A DNA stretch of 64,000 bases from Carex sylvatica (lineage: Eukaryota > Streptophyta > Magnoliopsida > Poales > Cyperaceae), in assembly GCA_964058845.1 (NCBI GenBank), contig CAXKVR010000089.1:62001-126000 (forward strand), given 5' to 3'. Position numbers and translations under genes: made by a program. A model generated the notes under the pieces. It was not told where the DNA came from. It saw nothing but the letters and a program-made list of their open reading frames with translations, and searched no databases. This document shows positions 46,163 to 57,529 of this stretch, piece by piece. Numbering within the stretch: the first letter of the stretch is position 1; each line of letters begins with the position of its first letter.

Positions 46163-48719
46163 CCGATTTTTTTTCTTACCACTCTAATAAATCATAATTA
46201 AATTATTACCACCCGGTTAATCGAATTTAAGATTCCACCATAAACACATGTCCAGTATGCAGACGGATCCCAATCGGAACGCATATCCAGTACGCGAATG
46301 GATCCGTTCGCGTATTGGGTATGCGTACCGAAATTGATTTTTTTAATATTTTTTTTGAATTTTTTATTAATCCGTCAACATAGCCAGTCTAAGGATGGAT
46401 TTTTTTTTTTTTTAGTTCTGTTATGAATTGTTTGAACTTTTTTGACCAATTTTTTTTTCTGTTCTATTATGTTTCGTTCTGTGGTATTTAGAATTATATA
46501 TACACATAAAATTTGACGGTGAAATTGTAGAAAATAAAACGTACTTATTTAACAAATAAATTTGAACTAAAAATACTACAACAAATTATACACACAATCT
46601 GAGCAGTATCTTGTACTAAGTTGGTGCACAAATCGCTACAAATTGCACACACAATTCGGTAAATATTTTATACTACAAATTATATACGCATAATAGAAAA
46701 AAAAATTAGTCAAAAAATTTCAAACAATTCATAATAGAACTAAAAAAAAATCTGTCCTCAGGCTGGATATGTGGACAGATTAATAAAAAAAATATTAAAA
46801 AAATTAATTTTGGTACGCATACTGATAATGCCAACATATATAGCGAAAATCACTACTTTTTAGTACGGAAAATGATGGAAAAGCATATGCAAAGTATCAA
46901 TTTTTCTGATTTATTCACCGCAAACGTGTTTTTAGGCTATTTTGACAGGTTTTGGACAAAGTTGCGAATTTAGGCTGAAAACGGAGCAAAAATGTCATAT
47001 TTAGGGCGATTCTGAAGAAGACGTCAAAATGAGACAACACATGGAGTATGCAAACACCTCTCATGAAGTGCACAACATGCAACATGATAAAATTCACTGA
47101 AATTTGGCTAAGTACAGTGCCCTGCGGCCTCAGCTATGTCACATGCGGCATAAATGCCTATGCCGTAGGGGGCACACGGATTGAATCCGTGGACCATCTA
47201 GTTTGGATTAAATCTCAGCTGTTGGACAACAACCTTCTAGAAGGACGCATTTTCAGATGTGGCAGGCCTTGTCTAGCCTTAAAGTCTAAGTTCAGCGCTC
47301 CAAATATAGCATTTTATGCTATATTTGGCACCCATGATCTCCATGTTTTCCATGACTCCTCACCCCTAGGCTAGACTATATAAACCCCTCTTATAATAGG
47401 AATTGTTGTGCATATTTTAGTTGTGTAAGTCCATAGTTTAGAACAAAATATTGCGTGAAATATTTAGAGTTGTGGAGAAGAAGAGGCGCACGAAGTCCAA
47501 GGCGAAAGAAGAACGACTCTTCTAAGGAAGAGGTGTCTAGGTTCTAGGTTATGTCTTTCTGTAATTACTTATTTTATTTTGTCATGGCTTTGAGTAGCTA
47601 AGCTCCTCCTCTCTAGGGATGGATGTAATGAATTCTAATTGATCTTTACTATAATATTTATTTTTCTTTTATGCCTATTTGAGATTTTGTTATACTTAGA
47701 ATGCTATTGAAATATGTCATTGCATACATAGTTCTATCTACAGATGGTCCAGTGTCCCCAACATACCAATAGGTGTTATAAGTCATTATACCTCGGTGTG
47801 AGAGGGGCTACATATAAGTACTATAAACATTTCGGCTAACGAGGCCTGGCCGCGGTTCAAAGGCTAGGATTCAAACCCAGTGGGTTTCCTTGGCAGGATA
47901 TAGATTAGATAGCATCTCGAGGTTTAGTTAGGAATTTATTTATTACTTGTAATGAATAGGGTTTAGGGTTATTATTAATAGAAAAATATAATTAATTAGA
48001 TTAGTGTGAGTAGTTTAATTACATTATATCATGTAATAATCAGAATTGTCCCCCATAAGCCGATCCTAGAGTTGGAGAACCTTTCGAATATGCATAGAAC
48101 CGAACCCAAGTAATCTGTGGGTGGTCTATATCGCATACGGTAGTGACAGAAGGCCGTAGGCGAGGCCGTATGCAGTAGTGACAGTGCCGCATATTAGTTG
48201 ACATGAGTACCATAAATATTGTATTGAGTTAATTAGAAGGAATTCGTCCAAAATCCTAGAGGCTCTCTAAACTTGGTTTACAACAATTAGCATCTCCACC
48301 TATACCATCGCCAGAGTAAACTGTAAAATCACCCTGTACCTTTATTATTATTATTATTAGTATTCACACAACCAAACAAATCCGAAAAACCTAGACTAGT
48401 GTTACTGTTGTTAAACTACTAAGATCTATCTCTGTAGATCGACACCCAACACTACTACACGGTAGGATTATGTGCTTGTAATCCGACAGAGTAGCATTAG
48501 GGTAACTAAGTATATATTTATATATACTAAAAGTTAGTAGTCTCATTTCGAGCCATCACATACTCATTACGCGAACGGATCCGTTCGCGTACTGAGTATG
48601 CATTCTGATTGGGATCCGTCCGCATACTGGGTAGGCATTCGTGCTGGAATCTTAAATCTGATTAATCAGGTGGTAATGATTTAATTCTGATTTATTAGGG
48701 TGGTAAGAAAAAAAAAACG
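46163..48719. mobile_element. TIR foldback element split by a solo LTR
   Basis: The outer arms 46170-46330 and 48559-48715 are inverted: ttcttaccactctaataaat, gatcccaatcggaacgcata, gaatggatccgttcgcg. The inner arms 46330-46445 and 46690-46822 continue the pairing (gttctgttatgaattgtttg and its inverse). Without the LTR and one target copy it is about 816 bp. The outermost base and the target duplication were not fixed. Confidence 0.82.
46823..48558. mobile_element. Solo LTR, 1,736 bp, 5-bp target duplication CATAC
   Basis: Starts TGATAATGCC and ends GAGCCATCA (TGAT/ATCA termini), flanked by CATAC at 46818-46822 and 48559-48563. Removing it and one CATAC restores the arm of the surrounding foldback element. 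A TATA-like box lies at 47377-47383, giving plus orientation. The end region with tctgtagatcgacacccaac resembles LTRs of Ty3/gypsy elements. No internal retroviral-type genes, primer-binding site or polypurine tract remain. Confidence 0.9.
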
Positions 48720-48739
48720 AAAAATAACGTGACCTCCTG

Positions 48740-49250
48740 TAAATATATTTTAATATATAATTACATTAAAGTTGATATTACTTCATTTGTAAAATTTTGA
48801 ATTAGCTAAGAGAAATAAATTTTGTATGTCAAAAGCAATATACGGGTTCGATCTTTTCAAACTAAAAAAGAAAAAGAAAATCTGGACCGTTGAAATTGGA
48901 GATACAAAAGTGTTTTAGAGAGAGCGGGCTGCCGGGCTCAACGACAATTGACAAAGATCTTTTTAACGGTCCGATTTTGAGAAATCCCAAATTAATCCGG
49001 TTCATACCGCAATCTTACAGGTAAACATATTAACCGAGCTGTTTCATCTTCTTGCAACGCCCTGTTCATATATTTTTTCATTCGGACTCTATTGATCATG
49101 CATTGCAACAAAACAAAAGTGGCTCTGTCAATAACTTTACCCAATCTTATGTACAATACAAACGACTGCTTTGAATCAAAAATAAAAAAAGCGCCGAGTC
49201 CGGTTGGGTTCTAATTTCAAATTAAAGCCAGTCGGTCCCCACTCCCCACG
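48740..49250. repeat. Repeat module upstream of the JASON-like gene
   Basis: Includes gttgaaattggagata, gagagagcgggct, the hairpin MITE and gccagtcggtccccac. Decayed copies of the same order lie at about 37.0-37.6, 42.4-43.0 and 43.9-44.2 kb. Confidence 0.65.
49020..49142. mobile_element. Short hairpin MITE, copy 9 (diverged)
   Basis: Ends ggtaaacatattaaccgagc / gctctgtcaataactttacc; centre shares ttcatatattttttcattc with copy 8. Confidence 0.72.
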
Positions 49251-49623
49251 AATTCGTATCCTCTGAGATATCTCAAACTTTGCGTGACTTTATGGGAAAT
49301 CACAACCGTTCAAATACTTTCTGCACGAATCTCGAAGCTCATATAATACTGGCCCCTTCGCTACCCTGAATAGGCACCGGACACCTCGAAGCTCAGTGGG
49401 TGGGGTTTTCTCCAAAGGGATTTCCACAAAACCATATCCAAAGTTCAATCCGAAACGTCGGATCGATATCAAAGTTCGCTCTGACGGTCAGATTCATGGG
49501 TCTGTTTAAATCTAAATCGTACGCACAATTATAATGTAGATCGTACGATTTGGATAAAATTTGTGCAAAAGCCTCTAGACAAAATCCGCCTCTCTCCCAA
49601 AACGCTGAATCATTGTTCTCGGC

Positions 49624-49781
49624 ATTAACTCAAAGCTTCAGTTAATACATCTGGACCGTCCGATCAGGATCCGGGCCAATCCGGCCTAAAATGGAATGCA
49701 AGGGACATCAATAATATTCGTGCCATCATGGATTGGACGGTCCGGATGTATTTTTCATTAACTCAAAGTTTTAGTTAATGC
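49624..49781. mobile_element. MITE with TTAACTCAAAGYTTYAGTTAA ends
   Basis: Ends attaactcaaagcttcagtt / actcaaagttttagttaatg, then catctggaccgtccgatca / tggattggacggtccggatg inverted. Lies about 140 bp upstream of the JASON-like start, so probably in its promoter. The gaccgtccgatca core is shared with 17474-17590. Confidence 0.75.
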
Positions 49782-49919
49782 AGACGGAACGAATTCAAAA
49801 ACACTTCAGACTAGATTTAAGCAAGTTCCGTCTCTATTGATGATTAGTTGCTGGTTTTGTGCAACAACGAATGTGTGAATTTCAGGGTTTAGGTTTCGTT
49901 CTGTCAGTTCTCAGATTTA

Positions 49920-52733
49920 ATGGGGTGTTTCGTTTCATGCTTTCGAAGTAAGGATCAGGAGAAGAGACGCTCTAATTCGGATTCTTACCATGACCTGGTT
50001 AGCTTTTCTTTGATTTCACTGCTTCTCAATTTGTTGGTATTTCGTGTAAACTGGTAAACAATAATTTTTGTGATACTTTTATTGCAGAAGGAGAGTTTAG
50101 GGAAGCAATGTTTTGTAGAGAACGAGATTGGTTCTCTTTCTCTCAATGGAGAAACAGAAAAAGGTGCGATCTTTTCTCTGTAAACATACTCCAAAATTTG
50201 TAGCAATGATCCTTTTCTAATAATTAATGGACCCAATAAAAAATATTTTTGTTTTAATTTGATTCTGATATAGAGGAGAAGGTCAGCCATTTAGAAGCCT
50301 TGGAGGAGAAGCTTACACAAGAGGTATGTCCTTTTAACTATAATTTTATTTTCAGAGGAACATTTGATTGGGTAATTATAGCTAAATCGGACTTATTAAT
50401 GCAAATGATTTGGAGTTCAATTTTCCATAATGGGGAAATAATGTATAATTTCTATTCACTACTTTTGGATTAAAGTAATTTTAGTGGGAAAATATATTTA
50501 GAGAACTCTGGTTTTGTTTTCATTTTTTTATTATAAGTTTTGTGAAATCTGAAGAATGTGCTTGTGATGAACATATTCACTATCCAGGCAAAAAGAAACA
50601 AAATAAAGGCTATCTTTTACCAGTAACAACAAATCAATGCATTTCTGTAAAACTGGTATTAGGTTCCATTGTCATATTAAAATAAAGTATACAAAAAATA
50701 ATTATCATATTTTTTGTACAATAGGCCAAGCAATTGAAGTTATGTGATGAGATACAGGAAACCTCAATGGAAATTTCTCAATTGAACAAAAAAATAGCTT
50801 TTCAAGAGCTTAACGGGTTGGATCAGTCTTCAAAGTCCGCTCAGAATTTGTCCAATAACAAGATCCAGTCAGTGGCGCATTGTGAGCAAGAAAACAACCC
50901 TGACCAAGCAATAATGAGTACACCAAGTCTAGGCAAGGAAAACTCAACTTCTCGTCAGAGCACTCCTGGGACTGCAAGGTACAAAATTGCAAAGGATACA
51001 TATACGGATCAGGTTCCCAATGTTCACACATAACTTAGGAAGAAATTCTAATTTGAATTACATTTTTGTTAGTGTTATGTAAATACCTTAAACGGTATAT
51101 AAAACCCTAATTTGCAATATTGTGAAATTTTGGTTTAATTTGTAAATGTGACAAGATAATAAGTGGTACTGGTTACTGGTAGCAGTTGAAGAGAGAGAAA
51201 GATTCTAATTGATCTTTTTGATAATCCAATAGTTCTGAAGAGACAAGAGGTTGCAAATTGGATCAGACCCAGGTCAGCAATGGCACAGGAGTTCTGATTT
51301 CGGATCCGAATTCACCATACCGGGTTGCAATGACTATGGATGGTGAAATGGAGTTCTCCAGTGTTGTCAAGTCGGTTGAATTAGAGAAGAAAAATGAGGT
51401 GGCTGGAGAGTTATCTAATCGCACCAAGAAGTGTTACGAGTATACTCCTAAATTTGTTGTTTCAAACCTTTCACAGCAGCCGAATGGAATTCCAAATACC
51501 ACGACCAAGTATAAGGAGGTATATTATTATTTGTATAAACATATGTATTAGAATGATATAGTATGTAATTTCATGTGATTGGTTTTAAATTTAATACATA
51601 TGATGAGGTTGGTACCGGTACGTACACCACTTTCCACAGTGATCAGTTGGTACCAGACTTATCTGGTACAGCTTGGTACAGCCAGTATGTATGCTGAAAT
51701 TTGGGAGAATATTTTATTTCTAGAAATTATTATTAAATAATATAGGGAACCAAAAAGAGTACCTTGGATTTTCAATGGTTGTAGCCGAAATTTTGTTTCA
51801 GATCCAATGTTTTTTTTTTTTTCTGATGCACATAGCTTCACAATCCAATGGCTACACAGAATCCCGTTTGCAATAAAAAAAAAAAATTCGGTTCTTTTGG
51901 AGCTTAAATTTTTTCTCGGATCCATTATGCCATGGAAAAACTTGAAAACTCTCTCTGTTTTCCTTTAATATTTAATAATAATTTCTATAAATAAAAAAAT
52001 TCTCGAAATAAGCATATCTTGGATTTCAAATTCAATGTATACTATTTTTTTTGTCACTGTTAAAGACCTTATATTTTTAAAATATACCAGGATCAACAGG
52101 TAAAGTGGCATGCTACTCCATTTGAAGAGAGACTTGAGAGGATTTTATCAGATGAGACAATGCCGCCTCCAAGGTTTTGTCTATTTTTTTTGTTGTCCAT
52201 TTTATTTAGTGTTCTTTATCTTTAGTTCTAGCTTTCTAATTATTTTGATCTTGATAATTTCCATCTTTTGCCATCTTGAATTGTTCTGCAAAATGAAGAG
52301 TGAGGCTATGGTACTATGCATAGCGCTGATTGGTCCGTACTATGGATCAATATTTTCGTTTTTAGAGTCCAAATAGTTGATTTGAATCATTCAACATGAT
52401 CTTCATGTGAAAATGTATTTGAAGACTAAATATTACATTTTTTTATTAGTTAGCTTGAGTGACATTCTACTTATCTAAAAATATAGTAAAAAAATTCTAA
52501 AAAATGTAAAATTTGATCTATGAGTATATTTTCATATGATGATCACGTTGAACAGTTCAGATTGAATGTCTGGACTCTGAAAATAGAAACAATGATCCAT
52601 AGTATAGACCAATATGCGCTATGTACCATAGCCTCACTCCAAAATGAATATTAGAGAAAAGTTTTAATGTTTAGTTTTGTTTTGGTTTAACAGGGAACTC
52701 ATTTCAGGGAGGCTGATTCAGTTAGAGGAATAA
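49920..52733 (+). CDS. JASON-like protein, 7 exons, 288 aa
   Basis: Exons 49920-49997, 50088-50163, 50274-50323, 50725-50978, 51233-51518, 52091-52173, 52694-52733 (TAA); phases agree, 289 codons with stop. The N-terminus MGCFVSCFRSKDQEKRR has Gly2 and Cys3/Cys7, a likely myristoylation and palmitoylation site. A helical charged part follows (EEKVSHLEALEEKLTQEAKQ), then a long polar, probably disordered region with SRQSTPGTA and NSPYRVAM, and a conserved-looking end with WHATPFEERLERILSDE. The MGCF..CFR start and the PFEERLE motif recall plant JASON proteins, which in Arabidopsis act in male meiosis II spindle organisation. The family call is from memory and moderate. If the donor at 50979 is not used, a stop follows soon. 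Intron 6 holds a foldback with a perfect target duplication. Confidence 0.78.
52298..52639. mobile_element. Foldback element, GAGTGAGGCTATGG family, perfect 9-bp target duplication
   Basis: Ends gagtgaggctatggtactat / atgtaccatagcctcactc, flanked by CAAAATGAA at 52289-52297 and 52640-52648. This is the clearest sign that the family transposes like Mutator elements. In intron 6 of the JASON-like gene. Confidence 0.93.
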
Positions 52734-53467
52734 CTTGAAGAAAAGAGTATTTACCAGCTTTATGCCAAAATAAATATATTTGGTGTTGTTTGAAAAATGT
52801 TTACTGCAAAAAAATAGATTTTGGTTTGTATAAAGGTATTAATTCATTAAAGAGTTGGGATTCATTGACAATAGTTTGATTTGTATAAAAAATAAATTAA
52901 TCTAATTTCAAAATCCAATGTTTAGAATTTAATGCAAATTTTACTGTTCATTTAATGACTTCAAATTTGTTATGATGAAATGTCCAACAATATACTTAAA
53001 TTGCATGAAAACCATATGTCTATGAACATTTTTTGAGCTGATGGGATCATTTGTGAGGAAATTGAAGACATATTTTAGCATTTTATTTTTGACTGAACTG
53101 ATTTTTTGACAGAAAAATTGTATATTTAATTCTGGACCTATATTCCAACCGGTAAAGTTAGTATTCCAGTTAGGAAGCATAAAATAGAAACAAGAATATA
53201 CCCAGTCTGATTCTTTAAAGCATTTAATTGGCAAATACAACTAAACATATAATTCCAAAATTGTAATGTATCATTTATAGCATCCCAAACAAATGAACAA
53301 ATGAATATCATACTTTCTTAGAAAGAAAGCAAAACTATCTAGGTCACTACTATACTATCATACAATCTCTCATCCTTCCACAGTGCTTTATGCATTTTGA
53401 CTGGGAAAAAAATTAAGAAAAAAATGAAATTGAAAGAATTAATTATGATGTATTTTTTTGTATCGAA

Positions 53468-53587
53468 TCAGTCGTGCCAGCAAAGAAGCATGACGACACA
53501 CCGTCGAATAATGTACAGCTTTGCTCTCTGTTCTCTCAAAGCTCTAGTTGCCCCTTTTCTTTGCTTCTCCTGACCTCCAAGCTTCAT
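53468..53587 (-). CDS. ROTUNDIFOLIA-like / DEVIL (RTFL/DVL) micropeptide, 39 aa
   Basis: Single-exon frame from ATG at 53585-53587 to TGA at 53468-53470. The C-terminal part reads LREQRAK then [16 protein letters not shown], the RTFL domain that defines this plant-specific family, ending at its usual point. The N-terminus ([16 protein letters not shown]) is short and basic. Overexpressed RTFL/DVL peptides alter cell proliferation along the organ axis and give short, broad organs; they associate with the plasma membrane. With 39 residues it is among the shorter members. The leader of about 120 nt is preceded by a TATA-like box. It lies tail-to-tail with the JASON-like gene, 734 bp apart. Identification is firm; which paralogue it is cannot be said. 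Confidence 0.95.
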   Translation of the reverse strand: MKLGGQEKQRKGATRALREQRAKLYIIRRCVVMLLCWHD

Positions 53588-53708
53588 ATTTGAAATAAAA
53601 TTTGAAATCTGAGCTGTCTTGATCAAAATAGGAAGAACTGAAATTGAGACAGTTTGTGGGTGGTTTTGGTTGAAACTAGATTGTTTCTGTTTGGGTTGGA
53701 TTGGTGCT

Positions 53709-53716
53709 TTTATATA
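53709..53716 (-). promoter_or_regulatory. TATA-like box of the RTFL/DVL gene
   Basis: On the minus strand tctatataaaag, about 122 bp upstream of the ATG. Spacing suits a TATA promoter with a leader of about 90 nt. Confidence 0.6.
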
Positions 53717-53759
53717 GAGAAGTAATGAGAAGGATGCAATGTACTTGAACTACTCTGTG

Positions 53760-55190
53760 ATTTTAAATTTATATATTGTTTGTTAAGTATTTGACTTAGA
53801 TATAGCTTGTCAGTGCATTTAAATCCAAATTTAGTTTATTTTGAGTAGTGATCTCAAAGATAACATGAACATGTTAAGATTCCCTACTGTGAACCACATA
53901 AAAATTAAATGAGAAAAGTCAACTATCTACCTTAGCTAAGCTGACTATAATTAGCCTTTTGCTCACAACATATTTTGTATATATTTTTTTAATTATTTAA
54001 GATGAACTCATATCAGTAATTTTGTATTTCTTAATAAACAGACCTTTTTTTTGCTTCTGATATTGCAATGTATGAGTTTATTCTTATCAGATACCTCAAT
54101 TTGTAATGTGAAAATTTGAATTTTCTCTTTAAAGTAAATTAATTTATCAAACTACAGATAATATAACAAAATTATTCTGATGATATCTATTAATTATTCT
54201 GAATTGCTGTAGATAACTTTTTAATTAATTAAAGTGAATAATTTTTTTCTCTATATATAAAATATTGCTAAGAGAAATTATCAATTAAGTCTTTTTTTTT
54301 GTCTTTTTAAGTAAATTAGTTTCATCATCCATTTGCAGATTATAATATTTTTGTGCCTCTCATAACTAATTAATGAAATTATTTTGCATACCACATTAAT
54401 TTAATTTAGAGGTTTGAATAGACTAATTTAAACAATAGTTCATTTTTCAAGAAAAAACAAAGCCAAGTTTTGGGTTGTCAACCATGGTTTCACCTCAAAA
54501 TTTGGTTTTCAATCCCTTGACTTTTATGGTCAAAGATATTATTTTTATGTACTGTGCTCTGCTCAGGGCTCAGATGTATTGTAGGGGTTGAAATTTGACA
54601 TATAATTAATGAATGATATAAATTATAAAGTCAAATAGCTCCTGAAGAGAATAGAAAAATGAACACATTGGGTACATGCACTTTGTTTATAATGTTTTTT
54701 AAACAAAACTTACTCAACCCAACTAAACTTCATTTACCATACCAAATTTATATGAAAATATTTTGATAGTTAAACTATTTTTGTAAGAAATGTTAGCCCA
54801 TATATTTCGGCCATACATTGATATATTTTTATGGGTTTTTTTGTAAGAGAATTTAATTAGAGTCAATATTAATGTGCAAAAATTATAGAGACAGTGATAT
54901 ATATTGGCAGCATAACACACTTATCCATATATTGACTGGAGAAAAACAAAATTACAGGAAAGCATTTATTTTCAAATAGCTAAAAATAGTCTGTCAGTGA
55001 CTTGTAATAAATTAAGACAGTGTAATAAAATAATAATAGAGATTTAAAGGATCATCATTGTGCTTTCTCTATTTAATTATTATCTTAAAAGCTCTGATAT
55101 TTTTGGACTAAAAAAATTATTGCCAATATGCCATAAAAATCTTGGAATATAATGATTTTGATTTTGATTTGGATTTGTGTTAGAACTCAT
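53760..55190. other. Intergenic, no gene seen
   Basis: AT-rich sequence upstream of the RTFL/DVL gene. No repeat structure was recognised and no reading frame is convincing. Confidence 0.45.
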
Positions 55191-56340
55191 AACTAAGATT
55201 CGAGACCAAGAGAATTCTCTGGCACAAAATTTTTTAGCATAGCAAATTTTAAATTAAAGATGTCGTTTTACATGCACACAACAGAAGGTGCTACAATTAA
55301 AAAAAGAAAAAAAAATATAACAAATATGGACAGCAATTGACGGTCCCACTAAATTTTTCAAATTTGAAATAGAATTTTTTTGTATGATCATTTGGCAAAG
55401 TATTAAGAAATATTAATAGTCAAGCCCTTCAAATTTTTTCTTTTAAGTCCGGTCTATCTAATTAAAGCTCACACATACAACTTTCTCATTAAAAAAGGGG
55501 AAAAAAAGTATACTAAAATTTTAAATTCATTTGTGTACGAAATCTAATATTCTAATTTCTAAATACTACAGTAAATAAAAATATATACTAAAAGCAATAT
55601 GAGGATTTCTATCGAAACAAAACTCATGCATACTACTTTCTCATTGAAAAAAACGTGACTCACATATAGCAACATTGTATTTTTTACATGTTGATGCATG
55701 CTTAAGTTATGAGTTCCATATTCAGCTATATATACAAGTGCAAACAATATAACTAAATATTTGCTAAAAATGTTTATAACTAAAAAAATTAAAATAGAAC
55801 TAATGAGTAAAACACATATTAGAAAATAATAACTAACATTTAAGATATTAGAGGTTAATCAATGAAAAATATATCCATATACGTAAAATATTCTATATTT
55901 TTGTATGAGAGTATTTTCATAAACCTACATTTCTTTGTTGGCTAGAAATATATACTTGCAAAATCTGTTTGTCGAAGTGTTCACATCAGTTAGAGTTAGA
56001 GTCACATCTCTAATTATATCTGCAATTTTCACTAAATCTTCGTATATATATCGGTCTCTTAAATCGGCATTATCCGCTTGATAAACTGGACCTAACAAGA
56101 GAATATAAATTATTACAAAAAACAAAAAAAATACGCAATTGATAATAAATTCATTTATAAAAAATATTTAAATTATTAATCACCCGATATGCTAATTTCA
56201 ATTTAAGCTGTTTATTCTGATTATTCAATACTAAAATAATATCTTGTGATAAGTTCCCAACATCTAAAGAGTATTTCGCTAATCTGTAATCATGATATAT
56301 CTTTGTAACCTATTTTCCTCTAGTGTAAGAATTTTACGAT
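55190..56340. repeat. Tandem block, copy 1
   Basis: Shares long stretches with 57530-58690: aagtccggtc, atgcatgcttaagttatgag, ttagaggttaatcaatgaaa, the exon at 55925 and taataagttcccagc-like sequence. A third, partial copy lies at 62875-63350, and inverted relatives at about 36, 38.6, 42 and 45 kb. Confidence 0.8.
55925..56091 (-). pseudogene. Conserved unknown terminal exon, copy 1
   Basis: After an AG acceptor (tcttgttag) the frame is open for 55 codons to TAG: PVYQADNADL, then LRDRYIYEDLVKIADIIRD, VTLTLTDVNTS and FCKYIFLANKEM. It differs from copy 2 at about 14 of 55 residues, several conservative. A possible upstream exon near 56215-56310 is open (LAKYSLDVGNLSQDIILVLN) but its phase does not join this exon simply. 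I do not recognise the family. It could be the last exon of a decayed gene. Confidence 0.45.
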
Positions 56341-57118
56341 CTTCAATATCAGTCTATACAATAAATATTATTGATTAACATTTAAACTTGAAATTGACAA
56401 TGTCAAATATAATGAGAAATGAGTCTATGGTTGATGAATTGAAAATGTTAAATATAATGTTAAATATTATTAGTGTACTCTTAACTATTTTAATGTAAGT
56501 TGTGTTTGTAGACATTTTTAATTTTTTTTTAATTGTTTCAGTACATTTTAATGTATTACTGCAAAATGTTTCATCAAATTATGGGCATTTTTCCAAAAAA
56601 AAAAAGTTCAGAATTGTTTGAGACTTAAGACTTGATTGTCATTGTTGTTATTGTAAATTTGGACTACTATTAAATATTATCCCAAAAGTTGCACTACTAC
56701 ATTGGTCATTGTGATAGAAGTTTTTTGTAGAGTTATCTCTAAATTTACATCCTTATAAAATATGTAATGTGTATTAAAATGAAAAAAATCAGCATATTAT
56801 TATTTATCATCATATCTAATAAATTTAAAAGCACAAGTATCATTTTAATAAAAATAAATTATTTCTTTTGTATGATGTATACTTTCCAATCAATAATATT
56901 CTAACAATTCAGTTCTTCTTCATTTTGATTTTGATCAACAAATTTTAATTGAAATTCATCTCTATTAAATTGAAATTAATTGAACTCCAAAAAATGTTAT
57001 GTTATATATGACCATAGTGTATGACAATGCAACTAAAAATAGAGGCCAGGATAAATAGAAGTGAATCCATTTTCAGATTTACTCACACTAATGTAGGAAA
57101 GTATCCTCTCATAAACGG

Positions 57119-57322
57119 AGTCGGTCCGATGCCCATTGGACCTACTTTGGTTTGATGGGTGTTGTGACCATCCAATTGCATCAAGATTTGTGCACTCTAT
57201 ATTAAAATCCGTGTGAATTTTTATCAATTTTCGTGCGCATAGATCTTAATGCTGATCGTATAGTGATCGAGCCCATCGAACCTAAAAGTAGGTTCAATAG
57301 ACATCGGACCTACTCCTAGCTC
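57119..57322. mobile_element. MITE with GTAGGTCCGATGSSCATTGG ends, copy 2
   Basis: Ends gtcggtccgatgcccattgg / atagacatcggacctactcc; the interior matches 7955-8157 in opposite orientation (tgatgcaattgg versus ccaattgcatca). Lies between the two tandem blocks. Confidence 0.8.
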
Positions 57323-57529
57323 CTCATAAACGTAAAAGATTTCTCTTACTATACAGTTTGAGATTAACTCTTAGCTTCTTTGACATTTGGGTTAGCATAG
57401 GAAAGTATCATTGGACTTTGAGATTCGTGCCAAGTTAAAAAGAACGGTCCAGATCCTCTAATTCTAAAAGATTCCCTATACCGGGGAGGATCTGAATTCC
57501 ACTAACGTAATGAATCCCTTGAATTTTTT

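Noticed and set aside
47048..47374. 108-codon plus-strand frame
   Set aside because: Lies inside the solo LTR upstream of its TATA box and resembles no known protein. Treated as chance.
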